Shown piece after piece: positions 6,060 to 14,539 of a stretch of 17,996 nt of DNA. The stretch covers positions 1 through 17,996 of the forward strand of contig NZ_JAQIVI010000454.1 in assembly GCF_028618695.1 (NCBI RefSeq), read 5' to 3'. Origin of the DNA: Natrinema soli. Lineage in GTDB: Archaea; Halobacteriota; Halobacteria; Halobacteriales; Natrialbaceae. The notes beneath the pieces are model-generated. The model was not told the origin of the DNA, did not search any database, and worked only from the letters and a program-made list of their open reading frames with translations. A program made the position numbers and the translations under genes. The first letter of the stretch is position 1; each line of letters begins with the position of its first letter.

Positions 6060-7283
6060 TCAGTCAGCGATCGCTTCGGTCGCCTCGGCCTCTACTGCCG
6101 CCTCTTTGACCCAGAGGTCGCCGAATAGTTCGTCCTGCTCGAGCGTGATCCGACCCCGATGGGCCAGAAAGAGCAACGCGAGGTAGGTCATCACGCGCGT
6201 GCCGCCGACCCCGTCTATTTCGGCGTACAACACCTCGTCGCGGCCTCGCTCGTAGTGGTCCTCGAGTTCCGTCTCGACGTCGTCGATGACCGCTTCGATG
6301 TCCTCCTCGTGGGTCGTGTGGGTCACGTCGTCGCTGGTCGGCTCGTCGTCGACCCGGAAGTCGTCGCCCGAGTGGTAGTTCAGCTCCTGCACGCCGCGGT
6401 CGTACCCCTTCGGCGAATCGCTCGTGTCGTAACTTCGCGATTCCTTCCACCAGGTGTCGCGCTCGGCGGTCCGAAGCTCGCGGACCAGTTCGTCCAGCGT
6501 TTCCGGCTTTCCGCGGGCGTGCTTGCGCTCGAGGCGGCGCTCCATCTCCTCCTCGAGGTTCTCGACGGGATCGAACCCCGGCGGATACTCCCGACCGTCG
6601 TCGTCCTCCGGGTCCATCGCCCCCTCGTCGGCGAAGGGGGCTTCCCACGGCGGGAGCTCCTCCTCGTCGGGCTCGTCGGTGGCGAACAGTTCGTCGCTTT
6701 TCATCCGCAGGAGGACGCTCGCGTAGAACAGCGCCCGCCCGGAGGTTCGCAGGTCGACCTCGTCGATTGCCTCGAGGAACTTGTCGGTGACCGCGACGAT
6801 GTCGATATCCCACGGATCGATGTCGCCGTCCTTCGCGAGCTGGACGAGCAGTTCGACGGGCTCGACCGTCTCCTCGTCTTCGTCGTCTTCGGACGTCTCC
6901 GTGGCCGTTTCGATGTCCGCGAACTCGAGGACCGATTCGGTGGATCCGTCCTCGAGGCCGCGGTCCTCGTCGTCCTCGGAATCCGTATCGGTCCTCGAGG
7001 CTGACTCACCCGGCGGTTCGCGGTCTTCGTGACCGGTGATATCGAGCGGAATGTCGTCGCCGCCGTCGGTTCGCAGTTCGCTCGCCTGTTCGGAATCGCC
7101 GCTCGCATCGTTCGGGGCTTCTTGCGTCGTCTTCGACTCCTCGGGCACCTCGCTGTCTCGCGGGTCGCTTCGCTCACGGGTCACTTCGTTCCCCGTTCGC
7201 TTCTCCGAGGTCGTCACTTCGTTCCGGCCTCGCTCTTGCTCCCCGCTCGACGTTCCGGAGCCGCTGTGTGGCTCCCTAGTCAT
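6060..7283 (-). CDS. scpA: Segregation and condensation protein A, ScpA (kleisin)
   Basis: A 407-residue kleisin that bridges the SMC heads and closes the ring used for chromosome compaction and segregation. The SMC-neck-binding domain starts at VEPVELLVQLAKDGDIDPW (140-158) and includes VTDKFLEAIDEVDLRTSGRALFYASVLLRMKS (165-196). A charged linker with helices follows (245-345), then a C-terminal winged helix for the SMC cap (VLYAEIDGVGGTRVMTYLALLFLAHRGRITLEQ, about 351-383). The first 139 residues are acidic and low in complexity, an extension compared with the roughly 250-residue bacterial ScpA. ATG 7283 is chosen over 7301 because it overlaps the smc stop by 8 nt and GGGGAGGT lies 9 nt upstream. 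No scpB gene is in the window. Confidence 0.9.
   Translation of the reverse strand: MTREPHSGSGTSSGEQERGRNEVTTSEKRTGNEVTRERSDPRDSEVPEESKTTQEAPNDASGDSEQASELRTDGGDDIPLDITGHEDREPPGESASRTDTDSEDDEDRGLEDGSTESVLEFADIETATETSEDDEDEETVEPVELLVQLAKDGDIDPWDIDIVAVTDKFLEAIDEVDLRTSGRALFYASVLLRMKSDELFATDEPDEEELPPWEAPFADEGAMDPEDDDGREYPPGFDPVENLEEEMERRLERKHARGKPETLDELVRELRTAERDTWWKESRSYDTSDSPKGYDRGVQELNYHSGDDFRVDDEPTSDDVTHTTHEEDIEAVIDDVETELEDHYERGRDEVLYAEIDGVGGTRVMTYLALLFLAHRGRITLEQDELFGDLWVKEAAVEAEATEAIAD
7181..7225. repeat. In-frame 12-bp direct repeat, 33-bp period, inside scpA
   Basis: TCACTTCGTTCC on the plus strand is found at 7181-7192 and 7214-7225, exactly 33 bp apart, and related CGCTTCGCT units flank them. 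On the coding strand this yields repeated NEVT at ScpA residues 21-24 and 32-35, within the disordered N-terminus. Confidence 0.6.
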
Positions 7284-10200
7284 CAGCGGGAACCTCCCCA
7301 CTACTCAGATCGATTCCAGTAACAGCGCTCACGTTATCCTGTTGCATCGTCACGCCGATCGCCCGCTCGGAGCGATCGAGCATCGCCGACCGGTGGGAGA
7401 CGACGACGAACTGGGCCTTGTCGGAGAGTTCGTCGACCATCTCGCCGATCCGATCGGCGTTGACGGCGTCGAGGAAGGCGTCGACCTCGTCGAGCGCGTA
7501 GAACGGGGCCGGGTTGTGCCGCTGGATCGCGAAGATAAAGGCGAGCGCGGTCAGCGACTTCTCGCCGCCGGACATCGCGTCAAGCCGCTGGATCGGCTTG
7601 TCGCCCGGCTGTGCCTTCATCGTCAGCCCGCCGTCGAACGGATCGTCCTCGTTCTCGAGGTGCAGCGTCCCCGTCCCCTCCGAAAGCTTCTCGAATATTT
7701 CGGTGAAATGAGCGGCGATCGCATCGTAGGCGTCCATGAACGTCTGTTTCTTCTGGGTCTCGTACTGCTCGATCCGCTCGCGGATGCCGTCGGCCTCTTC
7801 GACCAGCGTTTCCCTGCCCTCCTCGAGCGTCTCGAGATCGCTCCGGACCTCGTCGTACTCGTCGATCGCGAGCATGTTCACCGGCTCCATCGCTTCCATA
7901 TCCGCCTGCAGGAGGTCGATCATCTCGAGGACGGTGTCGTGATCCGGCACGTCCTCGGGGTCGTAGTCGCCGACCTCCGATTCGAGGGACTCGATCTCCC
8001 ACTCGAGGCTGCTCGCGCGCTCGCCGGCGTCCTCGAGTTTGCTTTCGACGGCGTTGACCCGATCCTGCTGTTTGTCGCGGTCCGTCCGAGCCTCGGAGAG
8101 CTCCTCCTTGAGGTCGCTCCGCTCGGCTTTCAGTTCCGTGAGCTCTTCTTCGAGTTCCGCGACGGCTTCGTGTTTCGCCTCGAGCGTCTCGCGTTTCGCG
8201 TCGATCTCCTCCTCGTACCCGTCGATCCGGTCTTCGTGCTCGGCCGTGCGGTTCTGGGCCGCCTCGATGTCGTCGTGGAGGTCCTCGATGGCATCCTCTG
8301 CGTACTCCTTCTCGAGGCTCAGCTCGTTGAGTTCGTTGTCGAGTTCCTGAATTCGATCCTCGCGCTCGTCGATTTCGGCCTCGAGCCCCTCGATCTGGTC
8401 GGTCAACTCGGGGATCTTCGAATCCGCGAGTTCGCGCTCGAGATCGGAAATATCCGCCTCGAGTTCCTCGACCGTCGCCGTCTTCGCGTCGATCTCGTCG
8501 GAGATCTCGTTCATCCGCTCGTCGACCGACTCGCGCTCCTCGCGGAGCTCCTCGAGGTCCGCCTCGAGGGATTCGATCTCGGCCTCGATCTCCTCGCGTT
8601 TCTCGTCGAGGCCCTCGAGTTCGGACTCGATCGACCGAACTTCGTCGGCCGCGTCGCTCTTGCGGTCGCGGGCGTCGTCGAGTCGCTCCTCGACGCCGCG
8701 GGAGTCCTCGCGGAGGGACTTCCGTTCCTCCTGCAGTTCCGTGATCTGTTTCGCGACGCGCTCGAGTTGGCCCTCGCCGCCGCCGGTAAAGGAGTAGCGC
8801 GAGCCGCCGCCGGAGCCGCCGGTCATCGCCCCGCTCTTCTCGACGAGGTCGCCGTCGAGCGTGACCATCCGATAGTCCCCCATGTACGAGCGGGCGGTCT
8901 CGATGTTCTCGACGACCAGCGTGTCACCGAGAACGTAGGAGAAGACCCCGGCGTATTCGCTATCGAAGTCGACGAGGTTGTACGCGAAGTCGACGATCCC
9001 CGGATCGCTCGGCGCGTTGGGGAGCCGACGCTGGCTCATGTCCGTCAGCGGCAGGAAGGTCGCTCTTCCCGCGTTTCGGGACTTGAGATGCTCGATACAC
9101 TGCTGGCCGATGACGTCGTCGTCGACGATCACGTTCGCCAGCCGACCGCCGGCGGCGGTCTCGCAGGCGACCGCGTACTCGCCGGGAACGGTCCCCAGCT
9201 GGGCGACCGCGCCGTGAACGCCGTCGATCCCCGAGTTGAGGATCGTCGTCACCGCGCGACCGAACGAGGAATCGCCGCTCTCGCCCGCGTTGGCCTCGAG
9301 CTCGGCGTACTCCTGTTGTTTCGCCTGGATCTCGTCGTCGAGGTCGTCGATATCGGACTGCAGCCGTCGCTTCTCGCTCTTGAGGTCGTCGACAACCTCC
9401 GCGATGTTCGCGCGGTTCCGCTCGGCCTTCTCGAGTTCCCGCTCGAGGTCGCCGCGCCGGCTTTCGAGTTCGGGGAGCTCCTCGCGTCTCTCCTCGATCG
9501 TCGCTTCCTTCTCGCTGATCGCGTTCGAGCGGCGGCGGGCCTCGTCGAGCAGGCGATCCTGTTCGCGCTGGAGGTCGTTTCGCTCGGTCTTCGCGTCCTC
9601 CAGTTCCTCCTTGCGCTCGGCCAGATCGGTCTTGAGCTCGTCGAACTCGGTGTCGACGGCCTCGATTTCGGCCTTGAGTTCGTCGCGCTCGTCCTCGCGT
9701 TCCTGAATCTCGGATTTGATCGAGGCCTTCTCGAGTTTGTGCTCGCGCATCTCGTCCGTGAGGTCGTCGATCGTCTCCTGCTTGCGATCGATCTGGACGA
9801 ACGCCTCGCGGCGCTTGGATTCGGCCTCCTCGATCGCCTCCTCGCTGGCCTCGATCTTGTCCTCGAGCCGCGAGATGTCGCCTTTGATCTCCTCGATCTC
9901 GCTCTTGATCCGGAGCTGTTCGTCCTCGCCCTTGCGCTCGATTTCCGCGTTCAGGTCCTCGAGGTCTTCCTGGAGGCGGACGACCGTCCCCTCGCGCTCG
10001 TCGAGTTCGCGCTGGAGCTCTCGGAGTTCGTCCTCGAGGTCGTCGACCTCGCTCTCGACCGACGCGAGTTCGGCGCGTTTCTCCTCGAGTTCGCTGGCCT
10101 TCTTGTAGCCCTCGTACTCCTCCTGTTCGCGGCGGAGCCGGCGGTAGCGCATGGCCTCACGGCGCTCGTCCGCGAGCTGGTCGAGGCGGTCGCGTTTCTC

Positions 10201-10848
10201 CTCGATGCGGAGTTCGGCCTCGTCGATCCGTTCCTGGACCGTCTCGAGTTCGCCGAAGGCGTCTTCCTTCTTGGCGTCGAACTCCGCGACGCCCGCGATC
10301 TCGTCGATGATCTCCCGGCGGGCGTGGGGCGTCATGTTGATGATCTCGGTGACGTCGCCCTGCATGACGACGTTGTACCCCTCCGGCGTGATCCCAGCCT
10401 GTGCGAGCAGGTCCTGAATGTCCGAGAGGTTGACCGAGCGATCGTTGAGGTAGTAGTAGGAGTAGTAGTTGTCCTCGGTCTCTTTCACTCGCCGGCGGAT
10501 GCGAATCTCGTCGACGTCGCCGACGTCGTCGCTACCCGCGGCGTTGACGACCTGCGATCGATCGAGGGTGCCCTCGGAGTTGTCGAGGATGACCTCGACG
10601 GTGGCTTCGCGGGGGCCGCTCGCGGTCTCCTCGCCTTCGTGACCGGGGTTGTAGATGAGGTCCGTCAGCTTCTCGGCGCGAATCCCGCGGGTACGGGCCA
10701 GTCCGAGCGCGAAGAGGACGGCGTCGATGATGTTCGACTTCCCGGAGCCGTTCGGGCCCGTAACGACAGTGAAATCCTCGTAGAACGGGATCTTCGTCTT
10801 TCTACCGAAACTCTTGAAATCGTCGAGGACGATCGCTTTGATATACAT
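7276..10848 (-). CDS. smc: Chromosome segregation ATPase SMC
   Basis: A 1190-residue structural maintenance of chromosomes protein of normal family length, an ATP-driven DNA-loop-forming dimer that works with ScpA on the nucleoid. Walker A GPNGSGKSN is at 31-39 and the Q-loop Gln at 163 (VVMQGDVTEI). A long coiled coil covers about 175-510, rich in E/R/L heptads. The hinge runs from about 515 to 680 and contains GIDGVHGAVAQLG, IVDDDVIGQQCIEHLKS and the glycine-rich GAMTGGSGGG segment. The returning coiled coil goes to about 1000. The ABC signature SGGEKS is at 1093-1098 and Walker B FYALDEVDAF ends in D1120-E1121, the catalytic Glu; VVVSHR follows as the switch His. ATG 10848 matches the universal MYIKAI N-terminus. 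It is followed directly by scpA. Confidence 0.97.
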   Translation of the reverse strand: MYIKAIVLDDFKSFGRKTKIPFYEDFTVVTGPNGSGKSNIIDAVLFALGLARTRGIRAEKLTDLIYNPGHEGEETASGPREATVEVILDNSEGTLDRSQVVNAAGSDDVGDVDEIRIRRRVKETEDNYYSYYYLNDRSVNLSDIQDLLAQAGITPEGYNVVMQGDVTEIINMTPHARREIIDEIAGVAEFDAKKEDAFGELETVQERIDEAELRIEEKRDRLDQLADERREAMRYRRLRREQEEYEGYKKASELEEKRAELASVESEVDDLEDELRELQRELDEREGTVVRLQEDLEDLNAEIERKGEDEQLRIKSEIEEIKGDISRLEDKIEASEEAIEEAESKRREAFVQIDRKQETIDDLTDEMREHKLEKASIKSEIQEREDERDELKAEIEAVDTEFDELKTDLAERKEELEDAKTERNDLQREQDRLLDEARRRSNAISEKEATIEERREELPELESRRGDLERELEKAERNRANIAEVVDDLKSEKRRLQSDIDDLDDEIQAKQQEYAELEANAGESGDSSFGRAVTTILNSGIDGVHGAVAQLGTVPGEYAVACETAAGGRLANVIVDDDVIGQQCIEHLKSRNAGRATFLPLTDMSQRRLPNAPSDPGIVDFAYNLVDFDSEYAGVFSYVLGDTLVVENIETARSYMGDYRMVTLDGDLVEKSGAMTGGSGGGSRYSFTGGGEGQLERVAKQITELQEERKSLREDSRGVEERLDDARDRKSDAADEVRSIESELEGLDEKREEIEAEIESLEADLEELREERESVDERMNEISDEIDAKTATVEELEADISDLERELADSKIPELTDQIEGLEAEIDEREDRIQELDNELNELSLEKEYAEDAIEDLHDDIEAAQNRTAEHEDRIDGYEEEIDAKRETLEAKHEAVAELEEELTELKAERSDLKEELSEARTDRDKQQDRVNAVESKLEDAGERASSLEWEIESLESEVGDYDPEDVPDHDTVLEMIDLLQADMEAMEPVNMLAIDEYDEVRSDLETLEEGRETLVEEADGIRERIEQYETQKKQTFMDAYDAIAAHFTEIFEKLSEGTGTLHLENEDDPFDGGLTMKAQPGDKPIQRLDAMSGGEKSLTALAFIFAIQRHNPAPFYALDEVDAFLDAVNADRIGEMVDELSDKAQFVVVSHRSAMLDRSERAIGVTMQQDNVSAVTGIDLSSGEVPADD
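7292..7299 (-). promoter_or_regulatory. Shine-Dalgarno site of scpA, inside the smc 3' end
   Basis: GGGGAGGT on the minus strand ends 8 nt before ATG 7283. It is one of the few clear ribosome-binding sites in the window, which fits an internal operon gene and decides the scpA start. Confidence 0.65.
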
Positions 10849-10860
10849 TCTCTTTACGCG

Positions 10861-10866
10861 ACCTCC
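10861..10866 (-). promoter_or_regulatory. Possible Shine-Dalgarno site of smc
   Basis: GGAGGT on the minus strand, 12 nt before ATG 10848, is slightly far but well matched to the 16S rRNA tail. Its presence suggests smc is translated from a leadered, operon-internal message starting upstream of the small coiled-coil gene. Confidence 0.45.
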
Positions 10867-10939
10867 ATACCGTCAGTAGCTGCCGAAACGAAGGAAATCA
10901 ATCCCTCCGCGGCATCCCCTTCCGTTGCGTCAGCCGCAG

Positions 10940-11251
10940 TTATGCAACGATAATGTCGTCGCTACCTGAGTCTTCCGCTTCGTCACCGGTCGCTTCTTCC
11001 TCGACCGACCCCTCGGCGTCCGCCGCCGCCTCGGCGACCTCGTCGGGTTCGGCTTCGGGCGTTTCGTCTTCCGCCGCTTCAGTCTCCTCGCTGCGGCGTT
11101 CGGGGACGCGCGTCGGCGTGTCGGCGTCCAGTTCGGCCTCGAGGACGCGGATCCGCTCTTTCGCCTCGATGAGTTCGTCCGTCAGCCCCTCTACCGTCGA
11201 CTCGAGTTCCGCAACCGTCGATTCGAGTGTCTCGACGCGGTTGTTCGACAT
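10940..11251 (-). CDS. Small acidic coiled-coil protein preceding smc (DUF7518-like)
   Basis: A 103-residue soluble protein. Residues 5-45 (VETLESTVAELESTVEGL through IRVLEAEL) form an uninterrupted heptad coiled coil; the rest (46-103) is an acidic, Ala/Glu-rich, probably disordered tail ending in SDDIIVA. It resembles a haloarchaeal family I recall as DUF7518, whose function is unknown. It lies 91 bp upstream of smc on the same strand and is probably the first gene of the smc-scpA operon. The open frame begins at 11278, but ATG 11251 is preferred because a TATA-like element lies 28 bp upstream of it and would otherwise be inside the gene. A structural helper of SMC is possible but unsupported beyond position and coiled coil. 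Confidence 0.75.
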   Translation of the reverse strand: MSNNRVETLESTVAELESTVEGLTDELIEAKERIRVLEAELDADTPTRVPERRSEETEAAEDETPEAEPDEVAEAAADAEGSVEEEATGDEAEDSGSDDIIVA

Positions 11252-11275
11252 ATCAACTAGGGGTCCGTCCGGCCA

Positions 11276-11282
11276 CATAAAC
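11276..11282 (-). promoter_or_regulatory. Proximal TATA-like element of the smc operon
   Basis: GTTTATG on the minus strand is centred 28 bp before ATG 11251, the expected spacing for a leaderless message. Confidence 0.5.
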
Positions 11283-11296
11283 GTACGTCAGACGTG

Positions 11297-11312
11297 TATA
11301 AGTTATTTTATA
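11297..11312 (-). promoter_or_regulatory. Distal AT-rich TATA-like element with dyad symmetry, smc operon
   Basis: A 16-bp stretch with 15 A/T bases, TATAA and TTATA arms around GTTATT, lies 46-61 bp before ATG 11251. It could be a second promoter giving a leader of about 30 nt, or a regulator site. Confidence 0.4.
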
Positions 11313-11497
11313 GCTCTCGGCCGTGCCGCGGTTGCACTGGCTGCAGATTCGGTACCGCCGCCCGCTGAACGGGGTGACTGACTGAGGTGACTGTGACAGT
11401 TTGTGTGTGAGGCGTGTGGAGACTGTGACGGCAGCGATGATGTGGCGGCGGGAAGGGACGTGACGAATCGCGAGTGGAAACGAGACGAGCGGTGGGC
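11313..11497. other. Spacer downstream of the histidine kinase gene
   Basis: This 185-bp 3' region of the kinase gene contains a 9-bp direct repeat GACTGTGAC (11389-11397 and 11421-11429) and the small palindrome CTGTGACAG (11391-11399). No gene, tRNA or T-tract terminator is recognised on either strand. Confidence 0.4.
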
Positions 11498-14400
11498 TTA
11501 CCGCGCGAAATCCTCCACCGCGGGAAGCGTGAAGGAGAACGTCGCGCCCTCGCCCGGTTCGGAGTCGACCCAGATCTCGCCGCCGTGACGTTCGATGATC
11601 CGCTGACAGAGCGCGAGGCCGATCCCCGTCCCGGAATACTCCTCGCGGCTGTGGAGGCGCTGGAAGACCTCGAACACGCGCTCTTGATCCTCGGGATCGA
11701 TCCCGATTCCCTCGTCGTGCACCGAGATTACCCACTCTCGTCCCCGACGTTCGGCGTCGACGAAAACTCGCGGCGGCTCGTCGCCACTGTACTCGAGCGC
11801 GTTACTCAGGAGGTTCTGGAACACCTGCCGCAACTGGCTGGCGTCCCCCTCGACGCGGGGGAGCGTGTCGGTCGTGATTTCGGCGTCCGTCTCCTCGATC
11901 TGGAACTGTAGATCCGCGAGCACGCTCTCGAGGACCGAATCGAGGCCGACGGGTTCGAGCGGGTCCCCTTGCGTCTCGATTCGAGAGTACGCCAGCAGTC
12001 CATCGATCATGTTGCGCATTCGGTCGGCACCGTCGACCGCGAACGCGAGGAACTCCTCGCCGTCCTCGTCGAGTTCGTCGGCGTAGCGGCTCTCGATGAG
12101 CTGGAGGTAACTCGAGACCATCCGCAGGGGCTCTTGCAGGTCGTGGGAGGCCGCGTAGGCGAACTGTTCCAATCGACGGTTGGACTCCTCGAGTCGGTCG
12201 ATCGTCTCCTCGAGCCTGCGCTGGTACTCCTTGCGTTCGGTGATGTCGTGGGCCATCGACACGCCGGCGAAGACGTCGCCACGGCTGTCGGTGATCGGGA
12301 CCGTATAGAGCACCCACTCCCGGCCGGCGTACTCGAGTTCGATCGTTCGCTCCTCGCCCTCGAGTGCGGCCCGAAGCGCGGGCTCGAGCGTGTCGCTCGT
12401 CTCTTCGGGCCAGACGTCGCCGAACCGTTTCCCCTCGGCTTCCGACGGGTCCACCGGTATCTTGCCGAAGCCCTGCCCGGCTGCGAGCGTGTACGTGAGA
12501 TCGTGGTCGAACAGGGTGACGACGCCGTTCGGGAAGTGCTCTGCGAGGGTGCGGTAGCGCTGCTCGGACTCCTCGAGTTCGCGTTCGCGCTTCTTTCGCG
12601 CCGTGATGTCCCGGCCCGAGACGAAGATCGACACGACGTCTCCCTCGTCGTTCGTGACCGGCCTGAAGACGCCGTTGAGCGTGTACCACTCGCCGTCCGG
12701 TCGCGTGAGATCGGGCTCGAAGTTGACGTACTCGCCGGCCGCCGCACGCTCGGTCCACTTCCTGACCGAAGACCGAACGTCCTCGCCCTCGCCCCACCAC
12801 GGCGTCTCCCAGAACGGCTCGCCGGTCACGTCCGCGAGGTCGGCGTCGATGTAGTCCATCGCCGTCCCGTTGATATCCAGTACCGTCCCGTCGGGCTCGA
12901 GCAGGCCCACGAGGATGTTCGGATCCTCGAAGATCGCCTCGAAGCGTCGCTCCGTCTGCTCGAGCTCTCGCTCGCGCTCCCGGCGCTCGGTCACGTCGCG
13001 GAAGTACACCGAGATGCCAGTCTCGGAGGGATAGAGGTTGGCCTCGACCCGGAAGTCGAGTGTATCGTAATAGAGTTCGTAGCTGGTCGACTCCTGCGTC
13101 GCCAGCGCCGTGTGGAAGGCGTCCCAGACCACGTCGAGGTCGCGGAGATCGGGGAACACGTCCCAGAGCCGCTCGCCGAGTAGCTCCTCCTCGGAGTGCT
13201 GGAGGAGTTCGGCGGCGCGCTCGTTGACGTGCGTGAATCGGAACTCGTCGTCGACCGCGTAGAAGGCGTCCGAAATCCGCCCGAGAATGCGCTGGAGCTC
13301 ACTCTCGAGTTCCTGCTTGCGCTCCCACCGGTCCGTCATATCTCGAGTCACCTTCAGATAGCCCTGATGCGTGCCGTCGTCGTCTCGAACCGACGTGATC
13401 GTCACGTTGGCCCAGAACCGCCCGCCGTCCTTGCGAACGCGCCACCCTTCGTCCTCGGCGGAGCCGGTCTCGAGCGCTCGCTCGAGGTTCCGTTCGGGAA
13501 CGTTCGCCGCTCGATCCGCATCGGTGTAAAACGTCGAGAAGTGCTCGCCGATGATCTCCTCGCGCTCGTAACCCTTGAGGTTCCGCGCACCTCTGTTCCA
13601 GGTGAGGACGTGACCGTCCGCGTCCAGCCGGAAAATCGCGTACTCCTCGACGGCGTCGACCAACGATTGAAACGCTTCCCTGTTCTCTTCCAGGTCCTCT
13701 TCGGACCGCTTCTGGTCGGTAATATCGTAGTAAAACTCGACCCTGCCGCCGGCGAACTCCCCCGATTCGATCGGTTTACTCTGGTATTTGAGCCATCGGT
13801 CCTCGAGATCGGTCCCGTCGCCCGTGACCCGACACTCGAGGCGGTCGACGTAGCGATCGTCGTCGTACGACGAGAGGACGGTCTCGGCGAACGAATCGGA
13901 ATCGGCGAACCTGTGTTTGAGGGTCTCGTCGATGACCGTCCGGTTATTCCGCCCGATGAGACGCTCGTGATCGAGAGCGAAGTACTGTCCGATGGTCTCG
14001 TCGACCCACGTGACCTCGCAGTTCTCGTCGAGGATACAGACGCCGATATCGGCTTTGTCGATGACGCTCGTGATCGAATCGTACGACTTCACCGCCGATG
14101 CGAGCGACTCCTGTCGGCGCTGTTCCTCGGTGCGATTGCGAGCGACGCCGATGGAACCTCGAAACTCGCCGTCTTTCACCAGGAGGTTGATCCGAAGTTC
14201 GTAGGGGATCGCGTCGCCGTCGGCGGTTCGGACGACGATATCGAACGTCGCGATGTCGTCCTCGTCGGGTGCGCCGATCTGGCTCGAAATCTCGCGTTCG
14301 ATGCGTTCGATATCGCCATCGGCGAGCACGAGCGAGACGTGCTCGCCGAGGAGTTCGTCGCGCGTATAGCCGGTCGCCTCGACGATAATATCGTTGACCG

Positions 14401-14539
14401 CGACGAAGCGTCCGTCGGTATCGAGCTGGTAGATGCCGTCGTCGATCGTGTTGACGAGGGTCCGATATCGGTGGAGCGCAACGTCGTCGTCGGCATCTCC
14501 CCAAAATGCCCCGTCGTCCGCGCCCGCTCGAGTACTCAT
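11498..14539 (-). CDS. Soluble multi-PAS sensor histidine kinase (six PAS domains)
   Basis: A 1013-residue sensor kinase with no membrane helix, so a cytoplasmic sensor. By eye there are six PAS repeats, at about 25-145, 150-280, 288-405, 413-522, 528-650 and 658-772, each ending in a PAC-type strand plus D(I/V/M)T(E/D/A)R or similar. HisKA follows with phospho-acceptor H799 in AYAASHDLQEPLR. The HATPase domain has N913 in the N box (NLLSNALEYSG), DEGIGI at 942-947 (G1), VFEVFQRLHS (F box) and GTGIGLAL at 971-978 (G2), then the terminal GEGATFSFTLP. It autophosphorylates and should pass phosphate to a response regulator, none of which lies nearby. No Cys/His pattern or other cofactor cue fixes what the PAS domains sense. 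The phytochrome-associated-type SHDLQEPLR box is common in haloarchaeal kinases. Confidence 0.93.
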   Translation of the reverse strand: MSTRAGADDGAFWGDADDDVALHRYRTLVNTIDDGIYQLDTDGRFVAVNDIIVEATGYTRDELLGEHVSLVLADGDIERIEREISSQIGAPDEDDIATFDIVVRTADGDAIPYELRINLLVKDGEFRGSIGVARNRTEEQRRQESLASAVKSYDSITSVIDKADIGVCILDENCEVTWVDETIGQYFALDHERLIGRNNRTVIDETLKHRFADSDSFAETVLSSYDDDRYVDRLECRVTGDGTDLEDRWLKYQSKPIESGEFAGGRVEFYYDITDQKRSEEDLEENREAFQSLVDAVEEYAIFRLDADGHVLTWNRGARNLKGYEREEIIGEHFSTFYTDADRAANVPERNLERALETGSAEDEGWRVRKDGGRFWANVTITSVRDDDGTHQGYLKVTRDMTDRWERKQELESELQRILGRISDAFYAVDDEFRFTHVNERAAELLQHSEEELLGERLWDVFPDLRDLDVVWDAFHTALATQESTSYELYYDTLDFRVEANLYPSETGISVYFRDVTERRERERELEQTERRFEAIFEDPNILVGLLEPDGTVLDINGTAMDYIDADLADVTGEPFWETPWWGEGEDVRSSVRKWTERAAAGEYVNFEPDLTRPDGEWYTLNGVFRPVTNDEGDVVSIFVSGRDITARKKRERELEESEQRYRTLAEHFPNGVVTLFDHDLTYTLAAGQGFGKIPVDPSEAEGKRFGDVWPEETSDTLEPALRAALEGEERTIELEYAGREWVLYTVPITDSRGDVFAGVSMAHDITERKEYQRRLEETIDRLEESNRRLEQFAYAASHDLQEPLRMVSSYLQLIESRYADELDEDGEEFLAFAVDGADRMRNMIDGLLAYSRIETQGDPLEPVGLDSVLESVLADLQFQIEETDAEITTDTLPRVEGDASQLRQVFQNLLSNALEYSGDEPPRVFVDAERRGREWVISVHDEGIGIDPEDQERVFEVFQRLHSREEYSGTGIGLALCQRIIERHGGEIWVDSEPGEGATFSFTLPAVEDFAR

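Noticed and set aside
7036..10953. A plus-strand open frame of about 1305 codons
   Set aside because: It is antisense to smc and scpA. Its Leu/Asp/Val/Arg-rich repetitive composition mirrors the E/R/L coiled-coil codons of smc, and it has no domain motifs.
11253..11497. Possible small gene or tRNA downstream of the kinase, including an RICSQCNRG peptide
   Set aside because: The peptide is the out-of-gene tail of a frame antisense or shifted to the kinase. No cloverleaf, GGTTCAAAT-type T-arm or start signal was found.
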